Below are positions 25,453 through 34,632 of a DNA stretch of 64,000 nt, piece after piece. The stretch's first letter is position 1; each line of letters opens with the position of its first letter. The translations under genes and the position numbers were made by a program. The notes under the pieces were generated by a model, which was not told where the DNA came from, made no database searches, and was given only the letters and a program-made list of their open reading frames with translations. The stretch comes from Gemmatimonadota bacterium (lineage in GTDB: Bacteria > Gemmatimonadota > Gemmatimonadetes > Gemmatimonadales > Gemmatimonadaceae), in the NCBI GenBank assembly GCA_026387915.1, contig JAPLKS010000018.1, positions 124,001-188,000 on the forward strand, written 5' to 3'.

Positions 25453-27729
25453 TTACGGCGTGACCGAGGGACCAGCGGGAAGGTGTTCTTTGAGATAGCG
25501 CGTGAGCAAGGTGTAGAGGTGCACGGTGGTGCCGCGCCCCTCGTAAATACCGTGCGTACGGTTGGGATACTCCATCATCGTAAACGGCTTATTGGCCGCC
25601 ACGAGCGCATTGATGAGCTGCTCGGTGCCCTGAAAGTGCACGTTGTCGTCGCCAGAACCGTGTACCACGAGCAGGTCGCCCTTGAGCCCGTTCACGTAAT
25701 TGATGGCCGAGGCGTCGTGGTAGGCGAGCGAATCGGTGGTGGGAAGCCCGACGTAGCGTTCCTGATAGATGGTGTCGTAGTTGCGCACGTCAGCCACCGG
25801 CGCGACCGACATGCCCATGCGATACACATTTGGTGCGCGGAACATGAGGAGGAGCGTGGATGACCCGCCGCCGCTCCATCCCCAGACGCCAATGCGCGTA
25901 GAGTCCACATACGGCCGTCGGCCGATGGCGAGTGCCGCCGCTGACTGTTCCTTCACGCGGAGCGCGCCAATCTGATTGAGCACGGCTTTCCGCCAGTCGC
26001 GTCCCTTGGGCGCTGGTGTGCCGCGGCTATCTACGCTGGCGACGATGTAGCCCTGCTGTGTGAGCATCAGGTGCCAGAGCCAACGCGATCCGCTCCACGC
26101 ATCGGTCACCGTCTGCGCGGCGGGCTCGCCGTATACGTAGAACAGCACGGGATATTTTTTGGCGGGATCAAAATCGGCGGGCTTCATCATCCAGCCGTCG
26201 AGCTTTACGCCCCCGCCGACCTCCACCTGAAAGAATTCCTGCGGTCCGGTCTTGAGCGTCGCAAGCTTGGCCTTGAGCGCGTCGTTCGTCACCAGCGTGC
26301 GCACGACGGTGTGCGAGGGAAGCCGCACGACGTCGGTGCTCGGCGGCACGCCCCACGAGCTTAAGGAATGGACGGCCCACGCGCCACCGGGCGCGAGGTC
26401 GTAGCTATGCACGCCGCGCGCGGCGGCGGGGGTGAGGCGCTCCGGCGTGCCGGTGCCGTCGAGTTTGCTGCGCCAGAGTGAGAGCTGCGTGGCATTCTCC
26501 GGCGAGCCTTCGTAATAGAGCCAGCCGCCCTTGCTGTCGATGCTGACCACGCGCATGACATCGTACGCGCCCTTGGTGACGAGCCGCGTGCTGCCATCGC
26601 GATCCACGACGTATGCGTGGCGCCAGCCATCGCGCTCGCTCAGCCAGAAGAACGACTTGCCGCCGTCGAACCAATGCAGCGACGGACCAGGGCCATAGCC
26701 GACGTGGTCATCCGAGATGTCGAGCCAGGCGCTGTCTTTTTCCACGAGCACCGAACGCGCGGCGCCGGATGTGGCATTTGCAAACCAGAGCGTGTTCTGC
26801 GTTTGTCGGCGATTGAGTTGCTGCACTGCGACTTCGCTGGAGTTGGCGGCCCAGTCCATGCGCGCGAGGTAGTTGTTGCGCGGATCGCCGGGAATCTTGA
26901 GCCACGTGGTGGCGCCGCCATTGGCGCTCACCACACCGACGCGCGCCGCGGAGTTCGTAGTGCCGGCCTTGGGATACTGCACGGGCGTGACGAACGAATA
27001 GAGCGAATCGGTGTTATTGATCAGCAAGAAGTCCCGCACGCCTTTGGCGTCGAGCTGCCAATACGCGATGTGCGTACCGTCGGGACTCCAACGAAAGCCG
27101 TCACGCATGTAGAGTTCTTCTTCGTACACCCAGTCGAACGTGCCGTTGATCGTGGTGACCGAGCCGTCGCGCGTGAGCGGCGTGACGCGCCCATCGGCCA
27201 GCGATTCCACAAACAGATTGTGCTCGCGCACGTACGCGGCGCGCGTACCGTCGGGTGAGAACTTGGCAAACTGCAACGTGGAGGGCTTGGCGGCGGTGCC
27301 GCCGAGTTTGGCGAGGCGGTGCGAGGCAACGTCGAGCACCCAGAAATCGCCACGCGTGTTCTCGCGCCAGACGCGCGCGGAGTTGGTGAAGATCATGAGC
27401 TTGGCGTGATCGGCCGACCAGGCGTAATCCTCTAGCTCGAGCGGTTCGCTCGCGCCCTTTGGCGTGAGCTGTGCCGCGGTCACCAGCACACGCTTGTTGC
27501 CTGAGGCGGCGTCGTAGCGCACCAACTCTGCGCCTTTGCCTCCGGCTGCGGCTTCGACCGTGGTATAGGTGCTGTCGTCGAGCCAGCGGATTTGGCCAAA
27601 GCCAGCCGCGCGAAACTCACGGGACGCGAAGATGCGCTCCACGGTAAGCAACGCAGGATCGGCGGGCCGCTGCTGCGCCGCGAGCGGTGCAGCGAGCAGG
27701 ATGGCAACGGTAACAAGCGTGCGGCGCAT
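25453..27729 (-). CDS. Secreted dipeptidyl peptidase IV-like S9 peptidase
   Basis: A 758-residue serine peptidase with a signal peptide (MRRTLVTVAILLAAPLAAQ), an N-terminal eight-bladed DPPIV-type propeller to about residue 490 (including the DWVYEEELYMRDGFRWSPDG block that holds the Glu pair binding the substrate N-terminus) and a hydrolase domain. The triad is Ser in WGWSGGGSSTLL, Asp in GSGDDNVHF and His in NRTHGIYEGRG. The DWVYEEE motif supports a true aminodipeptidase. It starts 27 bases downstream of the M20 peptidase gene and ends 16 bases before the M28 peptidase. Confidence 0.94.
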   Translation of the reverse strand: MRRTLVTVAILLAAPLAAQQRPADPALLTVERIFASREFRAAGFGQIRWLDDSTYTTVEAAAGGKGAELVRYDAASGNKRVLVTAAQLTPKGASEPLELEDYAWSADHAKLMIFTNSARVWRENTRGDFWVLDVASHRLAKLGGTAAKPSTLQFAKFSPDGTRAAYVREHNLFVESLADGRVTPLTRDGSVTTINGTFDWVYEEELYMRDGFRWSPDGTHIAYWQLDAKGVRDFLLINNTDSLYSFVTPVQYPKAGTTNSAARVGVVSANGGATTWLKIPGDPRNNYLARMDWAANSSEVAVQQLNRRQTQNTLWFANATSGAARSVLVEKDSAWLDISDDHVGYGPGPSLHWFDGGKSFFWLSERDGWRHAYVVDRDGSTRLVTKGAYDVMRVVSIDSKGGWLYYEGSPENATQLSLWRSKLDGTGTPERLTPAAARGVHSYDLAPGGAWAVHSLSSWGVPPSTDVVRLPSHTVVRTLVTNDALKAKLATLKTGPQEFFQVEVGGGVKLDGWMMKPADFDPAKKYPVLFYVYGEPAAQTVTDAWSGSRWLWHLMLTQQGYIVASVDSRGTPAPKGRDWRKAVLNQIGALRVKEQSAAALAIGRRPYVDSTRIGVWGWSGGGSSTLLLMFRAPNVYRMGMSVAPVADVRNYDTIYQERYVGLPTTDSLAYHDASAINYVNGLKGDLLVVHGSGDDNVHFQGTEQLINALVAANKPFTMMEYPNRTHGIYEGRGTTVHLYTLLTRYLKEHLPAGPSVTP

Positions 27730-27755
27730 ATGGATTTGGAAAAAGGGAAACGGCG

Positions 27756-29159
27756 TTAGTTCTTGGTGGCGAACGCTTTGAGGAGCGCGTACCCGTAGTC
27801 GGCGCCCGAGTCGAACTCTTTTACGATGATGCGTTCGTCGCGGCCGTGCGCACGGATGTCGTCACGGTCGAGGAAAATCGATGAAATGCCGTAGGTGAGC
27901 AGTCCGGCGTTGCGGAGCACGGCGCCGTCTGTGGCGCCGGTCTCCATCTGCGGCACTACGGGGACGCCGGGCCAAAACGCCTTGGTCACTCGTTCCACGG
28001 CTTGCATCACGTCGGGGCGGAGCGGCGATGGTGGGCTCGGCGTGGCGGGCGACACCACTGAGAACTTCACCTGCGAATCGGCCACAACTTTGCGCAACGT
28101 TTCGAGGACGTAGTCGCTCGACTCCTCGGGGAGAATGCGGCAGTTCACCGTGGCGCGTGCGCGCTGCGGCAGCGCGTTCTCAGCGTGACCACCCTCGAGC
28201 ATAGTGGTGACGCAGGTGGTGCGCATCTGCGCGTTGTAGAACGGTGACCCTGCGGAGAGGCGCTTGACGGCAGCCGCGTCCGGTTTGGCCGCCACCACGA
28301 GGCGCAAATCGGCAGCAATCGCCGCGGGTTCAAAGTTGGCGGCACCCGCCAACGCACCACGCGTGACCGGGCTCAACGCTACTGGAAAATCGAAGGCTTG
28401 CAGGCGAACAAGTGCCGCACTGAGACGGTAAATGGGATTGTCGCGCGGGGGCAGCGAACTGTGCCCGCCCGCGCCGGTGACTTCCAGCTGATACGAAGCG
28501 TAGACTTTCTCGCTCGCCTGTACGGTGCGCATGATGCGCTTGCCCTTGAGGATGAGCGGATCGCCGCCGTCCACGTTCCAGCACCACTCGGCGTCAATCA
28601 AATCGCGGTGGTTGGCGAGCAGCCATTCCACGCCGCTGTAGTCGGGGTTTGATTCCTCACCGGCCGTGAGGGCGAGAATCACGTCGCGGTCCGGCGTGAT
28701 ACCATCGCGCTTCATTTGCAGGAAGGCCGCGACGAGCACGGCCGCGCCGTTCTTGATGTCGCTCGTACCGCGGCCGTAGAGGAAGCCGTCTTTTTCGGTA
28801 AGCGCGTAAGGCGGCAAGGTCCAGTCGCTCGGACGAGCGGTGACCACGTCGAGGTGCGCGAGCAGCAACAGCGGTTTGCGCGCACCGGTGCCGTGCAGGC
28901 GCGCGACGAGATTGTGATTCTTGGAGTTGGCCGGACCAATGACGTGCACGTCCGCGGCGGGGATGCCAGCGGCGAGGAGCCGTTTGGCAATGGCCTGTGC
29001 CGCGACCGTGGTGCTCCCCGAGTCGTGGTCAGTGTTGATGCCAATCAGTTCCGCGAGCACCTCGCGGGCCGTGACCTGCACATTGCTACGAACGGGAGAC
29101 TGGGCCGGAAGCGCCGCGGCCGAAGCCAGCAGGGCGCCAATCAGAGAGGAGAGTCGCAT
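27756..29159 (-). CDS. Secreted M20 family metallopeptidase
   Basis: A 467-residue protein with a signal peptide (MRLSSLIGALLASAAALPAQ). It shows M20 signatures: LLLLAHLDVVTA (first Zn His and Asp), YGRGTSDIKNGAAVLVAA (bridging Asp), LTAGEESNPDYSG (catalytic Glu pair), NVDGGDP, and the late His in RAHGRDERI. A dimerisation domain lies between about residues 215 and 330. It is the first gene of a three-gene run of secreted peptidases on the minus strand. Confidence 0.93.
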   Translation of the reverse strand: MRLSSLIGALLASAAALPAQSPVRSNVQVTAREVLAELIGINTDHDSGSTTVAAQAIAKRLLAAGIPAADVHVIGPANSKNHNLVARLHGTGARKPLLLLAHLDVVTARPSDWTLPPYALTEKDGFLYGRGTSDIKNGAAVLVAAFLQMKRDGITPDRDVILALTAGEESNPDYSGVEWLLANHRDLIDAEWCWNVDGGDPLILKGKRIMRTVQASEKVYASYQLEVTGAGGHSSLPPRDNPIYRLSAALVRLQAFDFPVALSPVTRGALAGAANFEPAAIAADLRLVVAAKPDAAAVKRLSAGSPFYNAQMRTTCVTTMLEGGHAENALPQRARATVNCRILPEESSDYVLETLRKVVADSQVKFSVVSPATPSPPSPLRPDVMQAVERVTKAFWPGVPVVPQMETGATDGAVLRNAGLLTYGISSIFLDRDDIRAHGRDERIIVKEFDSGADYGYALLKAFATKN

Positions 29160-29182
29160 CTATATAAGATACGACGCTCCGG

Positions 29183-29545
29183 CTAGCTCCGCCGCCCCGC
29201 CGCGTCGTTGATCATCTGTACTTCGGTCTCAGGGTTCCGCACCTGCAGAATGAGCTGGTCGTAGTCCTCGTGGTCGAGGTCCACGATGATCGTGTGGTCG
29301 GGGTGGTGGACGTCGTAAAACACCATCCGTCCCTTTCGGTAGAAGGTCCCGGCGGTGATGACCCCGGGGAGGTCGGAACCACCCAGCCTGACCCCATGCC
29401 ACCATCCCTTAGCGGCCTCGTTGTCCACCCGGGCGCCCTTGATATGCGCTAACGGAATGTCGAGCCGGCTCTTGAGTGCCCAGAGCTTGTCCATGCCTTC
29501 GATTTCGAAGGTGATGGTGTCGCCGTGCACAGTGATTTCGACCAT
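29183..29545 (-). CDS. PH-domain-like conserved protein
   Basis: A 120-residue soluble protein rich in beta-strands. It contains ITFEIEGMDKLWALKSRLDIPLAHIKGARVD and a central PGVITAGTFYRKGRMVFYDVHHPDHTIIVDLDHEDYDQLIL stretch that resembles bacterial pleckstrin-homology-like proteins. No catalytic motif is visible and the function is unknown. The gene is a possible stand-alone unit between the MFS exporter and the M20 peptidase. Confidence 0.7.
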   Translation of the reverse strand: MVEITVHGDTITFEIEGMDKLWALKSRLDIPLAHIKGARVDNEAAKGWWHGVRLGGSDLPGVITAGTFYRKGRMVFYDVHHPDHTIIVDLDHEDYDQLILQVRNPETEVQMINDAAGRRS

Positions 29546-29597
29546 CGCTCGTTGCCTCAGAGGTAAAAGTCCAGACTGACGACAGGCTCCCAGTAAT

Positions 29598-31154
29598 CTA
29601 CTCGAGAATCAGTTCGTGTTTCACTTTGCTCCGCGTGACCCGAACCAGGGCAAGCAGGGGAACAATGGAAAGCACCAAGAGCGCAGCCAAGATGTACGTT
29701 CGCGAATAGGCAATCACACTGGCTTGTCCGGCAATCTGCCGATCGACGATGGCGAGGGCGCGTTGATGCGCGGTGACAAAATCGGCCCCGCGGCCCTGAA
29801 AGGCGCGCTCGAGCATTGAAATCCGCGCGAGGCTTGCGGGGTCAAAGCGCGTCACATGCTCGGTGAGCGTGGCCTTATAGAGCACCGTGTTGTATGACAC
29901 CACGGTGGCAATGCCGGCAATGCCCAGCGATCCGCCCAGCTGACGAAAGAAATTAAAGAGCCCCGTTGCCTGCGGCAGTTCGATATGCGACAGGTCGGCG
30001 AGTGTGATGGTCGTGAGCGGCACGAACATCAGGCCGAGTCCGAAGCCGCGAATGATCAGCGGCCAAAAGAAATCACGGCTGCCACTATCGGCGGTGATGA
30101 GCGAGAGCTGCCACATCGCGCCCACGAACATGAGCGCTCCGGCGGCGACCAGTGCGCGCGGATCGTACCGCGCGTTGAGTCGCCCAGACACCACCATCGA
30201 TAGGGCCGTCGCGGCCGCCCCGGGTAAAAGCACCATGCCCGTTTGCTGGGCGGTCATCCGGAGGTTGCCCTGCAGGAACACAGGGAGCGTGAAGACCGAC
30301 GCAAAGAGCCCCATCCCCATCACGATGCCGAGGATGGTGCCAACCCACATTTGTCGGTGGCGCAGCACGCGGAAGTCGATCACCGGATGGTCAATCGTCA
30401 GTTCTCGCCACACGAGTGCCGTGCCCGATACGATGCTGAGAATGCCGAGGCCGATCATGATCCGTGAATCGAACCAGTCTTCGCGCTGTCCGTGCTCGAG
30501 CAGGTACTGCAGCGCGGCCACGCTCATGATGAGGAGCGCGATCCCTGTGTAGTCCACGCTCGGCGCCCGCCGGTGGTGCGGAGAATCGTGCACGTACTCG
30601 GCGATCATCATCGCGGCCAGGATGCCAAGGGGAACGTTGATATAGAAAATCCACGGCCAGTTGTAGTTGTCCGTGATCCATCCGCCGAGCGTGGGGCCGA
30701 GTGTGGGACCCACCATCACGCCTAGACCGAACAGTGCCATGGCGGTGCCCGCTTCTTTGCGCGGGAATGCCTCGAGCAGCACCACCTGCGACGTCGTCAT
30801 CAGCGCGCCGCCGCCGATGCCTTGCACGATGCGCCAGAATATCAGCGCGCCCAGCGAATGCGAGGCGCCGCACATAAACGACGCGGCGGTGAACAGCAGC
30901 ACAGACCCCACGAAGTAGCGCTTCCGCCCGAAAAACGACCCCAGCCACCCGGTGAGGGGAATGACAATCACCGAGGCGAGAATGTAGCCGGTGGACACCC
31001 AGGCGATTTCGTCGAGCGACGCGCCGAGGTTCCCCATCATGTCGGGGAGGGCGACATTCACAATGGACGCATCAATCACCTGCAGCAACGACGCCAACGT
31101 CACCGCGAACGCGATGATGTATTTATGTGGTTCGCCTTCGTCAGTTGCAGACAT
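29598..31154 (-). CDS. DHA2 family MFS multidrug exporter (EmrB/QacA type)
   Basis: A 518-residue membrane transporter with about 14 hydrophobic helices. Family marks are LQVIDASIVNVALPDMMGNLG in helix 1, LTGWLGSFFGRKRYFVGSVLLF (motif A), RIVQGIGGGALMTTSQ and GVMVGPTLGPTLGGWITDNYNWPWIFYINVPLG (motif C region). It would export drugs or toxic compounds with the proton gradient. No EmrA membrane-fusion partner is adjacent. It lies just outside the aromatic island, so a role in exporting aromatic stressors is possible but unsupported. Confidence 0.93.
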   Translation of the reverse strand: MSATDEGEPHKYIIAFAVTLASLLQVIDASIVNVALPDMMGNLGASLDEIAWVSTGYILASVIVIPLTGWLGSFFGRKRYFVGSVLLFTAASFMCGASHSLGALIFWRIVQGIGGGALMTTSQVVLLEAFPRKEAGTAMALFGLGVMVGPTLGPTLGGWITDNYNWPWIFYINVPLGILAAMMIAEYVHDSPHHRRAPSVDYTGIALLIMSVAALQYLLEHGQREDWFDSRIMIGLGILSIVSGTALVWRELTIDHPVIDFRVLRHRQMWVGTILGIVMGMGLFASVFTLPVFLQGNLRMTAQQTGMVLLPGAAATALSMVVSGRLNARYDPRALVAAGALMFVGAMWQLSLITADSGSRDFFWPLIIRGFGLGLMFVPLTTITLADLSHIELPQATGLFNFFRQLGGSLGIAGIATVVSYNTVLYKATLTEHVTRFDPASLARISMLERAFQGRGADFVTAHQRALAIVDRQIAGQASVIAYSRTYILAALLVLSIVPLLALVRVTRSKVKHELILE

Positions 31155-31199
31155 GCCGAATGATAAGCGCCAACCCGCGTGGCGGGCGTCCCCCTCGGT

Positions 31200-33227
31200 T
31201 TACCGGTGTACGAACTCCGCCTTGGCACGCGGGCCATTGGTAATGAAGTTCGATACGCCGATTCGCATATCCTCGGTGGCACAGCAGGCGCCGAACATCT
31301 CAGATTCAAACCGTAGCCCCTCGGCGAGCGGCTTGCGGCACCCTTCCACGATGGCGCGCGAGATGAGTGCGTCGGTCGCCGTGCTCAGGTGCCCGAGTTC
31401 CGCCGTGGGGAGCGTGTTGGGTGTTTCAATCGGGCCGCTGTTGATGGGGGTGAGCGTGACCTCACCGCGTACGGCGGAGCGAGCGAGCGCGATGGCCGCG
31501 GCCACCACATCGCCGTCCACTTCGGCGCGCACGAGCCCGCTCGCTACAGCGTCGCGACTGGAGAGGGTGTGACCGGTGCGTAGCATTTCGGCGGCCTTCT
31601 CTACGCCTACCAGACGCGGTAGCCGTTGTGTTGCGCCCGCGCCGGGCACGATGCCGAGGTTCGCCTCAGGCTGACCGATGGCCACGCTGAGTCCGGCGCG
31701 AATGAGGCGGGCGGTGCAGCACATGGCGAGCTCGTTCCCGCCGCCGAATGCCATACCGTTCATGGCGCAGATGACCGGTTTGCCGAGCTGTTCAAAAAGA
31801 TTGCCCGGTACTTTGGACCGCTCGGAGGTGGTGACTCCGTCTGCCGGGCTCTTGATAGCGGCGAGGAAGTTCACGTCGGCGCCGGAGACAAAGGCCTTGG
31901 GGCCGAAGCCGGTGATCACAACGGCGGAGATGGCGGCATCGGTACGCAGCGCCATGGCGTGTGCGGTGAGCTGGTCGTAGACGTCGTCGTTGAGCGCGTT
32001 CAGCACTTTGGGGCGGCGGATAGTGAGCACCGCCACATCGCCGTCGTCGTGCCGAATGACATGTTCAATACGGAACGGTGTGCCAGCGGCGGCCTGTTCG
32101 GTGATGCAGCGCGGCACGGGGAATCCGGCATGCGTTGCGGCATACGCCTGCACGAGCGCGAGGGCGCGCTTGACGCCCATGCTGTTCATCATGGCAAAGG
32201 GCGCGCGCATGGCGAGCCCCGTTTCCACGCCCAGTTCGAGATCGGCGAGAGTGATGATCCCGCTGTCGAGGATTTCGCCCGCGAGGCCAAAGTAAGCGCC
32301 GAGCATGGTGTCGGCGATAGTGGCTTGCTGTGCGGCGGTCATCTCGACTTTTTCGTCGCGCTTGGGCACGTCCCACGGCTTGCCGGCGGCCATCGCCTCT
32401 TTCATGAGGCGTGGTGAGCGGAACCAGGCATTCAACTTCGACGTCATGACGTCGAGCGAATGGTTGGTAATGGGATTGCCGCCCGTGAGGTTCATGGCGG
32501 TGAAGGGGCCGACGCCGAGTCCGAGTGCGATTTTGGCGGCGGTGTCCACCTCTTTCACGGTGCCTAGGCCGTCTTCCACGGCAAGCGCGGCTGCGAGGAA
32601 GAGCCCTTCAAAGACCGGATTGACGGCATAGCCGAAGCGTCCGCCGACGAGCACGGGAATTTTGCCGATTTCTTCGTAGAGCCCCATGAGGGCGCGGGTG
32701 TGCACGGGGTTGGTGTCGCGTCCCGGCACAATCTCCACGAGCAGGTTTCGCTCGGCGGGGAAGAAATAGTGAATGACCGCGGTGCGGGCACGCGTGGTGG
32801 CGCCGAGCGCGCCGAAGATCTCCTCCGGTTCAATATGGGAGGAGTTGGAGGCGAGAATGGTGTTGGGTCCGCAGAGCGACTCAAGCTGCGTGAAGATGGC
32901 GCGCTTGATGTCGAGATTTTCGGTGGCCGCTTCAATCACGAGACTGGCGCCTGCAAGTTCGGCGTAGTCAGTGGTGAAGGTGAGGGCGGCGAGCATGGCG
33001 TCGGCGGCGGCCGGCTTGAAGGCGCCGGTCTCTCGGCCTTTCGCAATCTTTTGTTCGGCTTTCGCGCGTCCGCGGGCAACGGCGTCAGCGGAGACATCCA
33101 CCACGACCACGGGGACGCCGTGGGCGTGGAATGCCTTGGCGAAGAAGAGGGCGATGTCGGGTCCGATATTGCCCGATCCGACGACGCCGATCTTGTCGAT
33201 GCTGAGATCCCTGAAGCGGTAGCTCAT
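31200..33227 (-). CDS. 3-hydroxyacyl-CoA dehydrogenase / enoyl-CoA hydratase fusion
   Basis: A 675-residue protein from the ATG at 33227. The N-terminal half has a NAD-binding motif (IGVVGSGNIGPDIALFF, residues about 13-29), the SNSSHIEPEEIF block with the catalytic Ser and His region, and the hydroxyacyl-CoA dehydrogenase C-domain. From about residue 395 a crotonase domain follows, with SGADVNFLAAI, MNGMAFGGGNELAMCC (oxyanion hole) and GQPEANLGIVPGAGATQRL. This order is the reverse of FadB. Divergent transcription from the bcr genes across a shared operator suggests that it handles the 3-hydroxypimelyl-CoA step after ring opening (inference). Confidence 0.9.
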   Translation of the reverse strand: MSYRFRDLSIDKIGVVGSGNIGPDIALFFAKAFHAHGVPVVVVDVSADAVARGRAKAEQKIAKGRETGAFKPAAADAMLAALTFTTDYAELAGASLVIEAATENLDIKRAIFTQLESLCGPNTILASNSSHIEPEEIFGALGATTRARTAVIHYFFPAERNLLVEIVPGRDTNPVHTRALMGLYEEIGKIPVLVGGRFGYAVNPVFEGLFLAAALAVEDGLGTVKEVDTAAKIALGLGVGPFTAMNLTGGNPITNHSLDVMTSKLNAWFRSPRLMKEAMAAGKPWDVPKRDEKVEMTAAQQATIADTMLGAYFGLAGEILDSGIITLADLELGVETGLAMRAPFAMMNSMGVKRALALVQAYAATHAGFPVPRCITEQAAAGTPFRIEHVIRHDDGDVAVLTIRRPKVLNALNDDVYDQLTAHAMALRTDAAISAVVITGFGPKAFVSGADVNFLAAIKSPADGVTTSERSKVPGNLFEQLGKPVICAMNGMAFGGGNELAMCCTARLIRAGLSVAIGQPEANLGIVPGAGATQRLPRLVGVEKAAEMLRTGHTLSSRDAVASGLVRAEVDGDVVAAAIALARSAVRGEVTLTPINSGPIETPNTLPTAELGHLSTATDALISRAIVEGCRKPLAEGLRFESEMFGACCATEDMRIGVSNFITNGPRAKAEFVHR

Positions 33228-33307
33228 GGCCTTGATTCTCCGGGCCCGCCGTCCGGCACGGCCACGGGGGCCGGCGGCGCGAGCCATCGATGACAGGGTA
33301 ACCCCTA

Positions 33308-33336
33308 TTGACGGTCGTGGTACAATGATGAAGTAT
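33308..33336 (+). promoter_or_regulatory. Candidate promoter for the bcr gene train
   Basis: TTGACG (33308-33313) is followed after 17 bases by AAGTAT (33331-33336). The -10 match is weak. It lies about 110 bases upstream of the bcrC start, and the operator-like palindrome begins 7 bases downstream of it. Confidence 0.4.
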
Positions 33337-33360
33337 ATTCTATCGAACGTCCGTTCGAAA
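33332..33360 (-). promoter_or_regulatory. Candidate promoter for the dehydrogenase/hydratase fusion gene
   Basis: On the minus strand, TTTCGA (33360-33355) and TATACT (33337-33332) are separated by 17 bases. The palindrome at 33343-33358 lies within this promoter, so a bound repressor would block it. Confidence 0.5.
33343..33358. promoter_or_regulatory. Operator-like palindrome of the divergent aromatic promoter region
   Basis: TCGAACG-tc-CGTTCGA is a perfect 7-base inverted repeat with a 2-base centre, the size and symmetry expected of a TetR-family operator. It sits in the 217-base gap between the divergent hydroxyacyl-CoA dehydrogenase fusion and bcrC, over the minus-strand promoter and directly downstream of the plus-strand one. 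The TetR gene at 41807 inside the island is the natural candidate regulator (inference). Confidence 0.7.
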
Positions 33361-33444
33361 TAGGAACAGACGCCGGAACACCCGCTTGAGCGGGTACGGG
33401 CCGCCGGTTGGGCCGCACCTCACCATCGCACGCTGGAAGTTGCC

Positions 33445-34632
33445 ATGGCCAAGCACGACGAGTTGGTGACGCGCACTGCAATCGTAGATTGGGCGCGCGA
33501 CATTTTTGAAGACCTCGACTTTACGGTCGTTCGACAGTGGCTCGAGGACAATCCGGGTCGCAAGGCGGGCGGCTATCTCCCCGTCTACGCGCCGCGCGAG
33601 GTGCTCCATGCGACGGGGTTCTTGCCGGTGGGGATCCACGGCGGCGGCGACCGCATTGAGATCATTCGCGGCGACGCCTTCTATCAGTCCTATATCTGCC
33701 ATTTGCCGCGTTCGGTGATCGAGCTCGCACAGTCCGGGCGGCTGGACATGCTCTCGGCGGTACTCTTTCCCTCGACGTGCGACGTCATTCGCAACTTGTC
33801 GGGGATGTGGAAGCTCCTGTATCCCGATACCTACGTGCGGTACATCGACGTGCCGCAGGTGCCGGATCCAGGTGCGTCCGCTGAGTTCTGGGCCGGCGAG
33901 CTGCACCACATGATCGACGGGCTCGCCGAGGTATCGGGGCATCGTCCGACCGATGTGGACTTGCAGCGCTCGATCGCCGTGTACAACGAAGCCCGCGCGG
34001 TCATTCGTGAATTGTATGCCCTGCGGCGGGATCGCCCCTGGGATGTGCCGACCGAAGAGCTCTATCTTCTGCTCCGCGCTGGCGAGAGCGTAGCGCCCGA
34101 GACGTTCATTGCGCACGCCAAGCAGTACATCGCCGCTGTGGCCGCCGATCCCAAGCGTCAGCGCGACAACAGCCGCGTCGTCGTGGTGGGCGCGTTCTGC
34201 GAGCAGCCGCCGCTGGGGCTCATCAAAAGCATTGAGCGCGCCGGTTGCTACATCGTGGACGACGACTTTCTGCTCGGCAATCGCTTTTTGACGACCACCG
34301 TGCGGGATGACGGTGAGCCGGTACGCGCGCTGGCCGACGCCTTCATTCGCAACGACATGGCGTCATCGGTGCTCTACGAAATCAATCCACTCGGCAAGCG
34401 CAATCTGATGAAGAACCGTGTGGCCGATGCCAAGGCAGACGGAATCATTTTTGCGACGCCGAGTTTCTGCGACCCCGCGCTGCTCGATCAACCAATGCTG
34501 CGTGATGGTGCGGAAAAAGCAGGGATCCCGTGTATCGCGTTCAAGTACGCGGAGAACACGGGGCAGTTCCAGCAGTTCCGCGAACAGGCCGGCACCTTCG
34601 CCGACTCGATTAAGCTCTGGGGGGCCGCCTAA
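33445..34632 (+). CDS. bcrC: Benzoyl-CoA reductase subunit C
   Basis: A 395-residue subunit of the ATP-dependent class I benzoyl-CoA reductase, which dearomatises benzoyl-CoA to cyclohexa-1,5-diene-1-carbonyl-CoA. It belongs to the HgdB/HgdC-type dehydratase fold and keeps three regularly placed cysteines for a [4Fe-4S] cluster: Cys85 (YICHLPRS), Cys112 (STCDVIRN) and Cys342 (SFCDPALL). The length fits the Thauera BcrC subunit. Its TAA overlaps the bcrB ATG by one base (TAATG). The gene order bcrC-bcrB-bcrA-bcrD matches Thauera aromatica as I recall it. A related 2-hydroxyacyl-CoA dehydratase is the main alternative, made unlikely by the neighbouring genes. Confidence 0.92.
   Translation: MAKHDELVTRTAIVDWARDIFEDLDFTVVRQWLEDNPGRKAGGYLPVYAPREVLHATGFLPVGIHGGGDRIEIIRGDAFYQSYICHLPRSVIELAQSGRLDMLSAVLFPSTCDVIRNLSGMWKLLYPDTYVRYIDVPQVPDPGASAEFWAGELHHMIDGLAEVSGHRPTDVDLQRSIAVYNEARAVIRELYALRRDRPWDVPTEELYLLLRAGESVAPETFIAHAKQYIAAVAADPKRQRDNSRVVVVGAFCEQPPLGLIKSIERAGCYIVDDDFLLGNRFLTTTVRDDGEPVRALADAFIRNDMASSVLYEINPLGKRNLMKNRVADAKADGIIFATPSFCDPALLDQPMLRDGAEKAGIPCIAFKYAENTGQFQQFREQAGTFADSIKLWGAA

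Noticed and set aside
23989-25863. A 624-codon plus-strand open frame opposite the M28 and S9 peptidase genes
   Set aside because: It has no recognisable domain, is rich in Arg, Gly and His as expected of antisense high-GC frames, and overlaps two genes with complete catalytic motifs and signal peptides.
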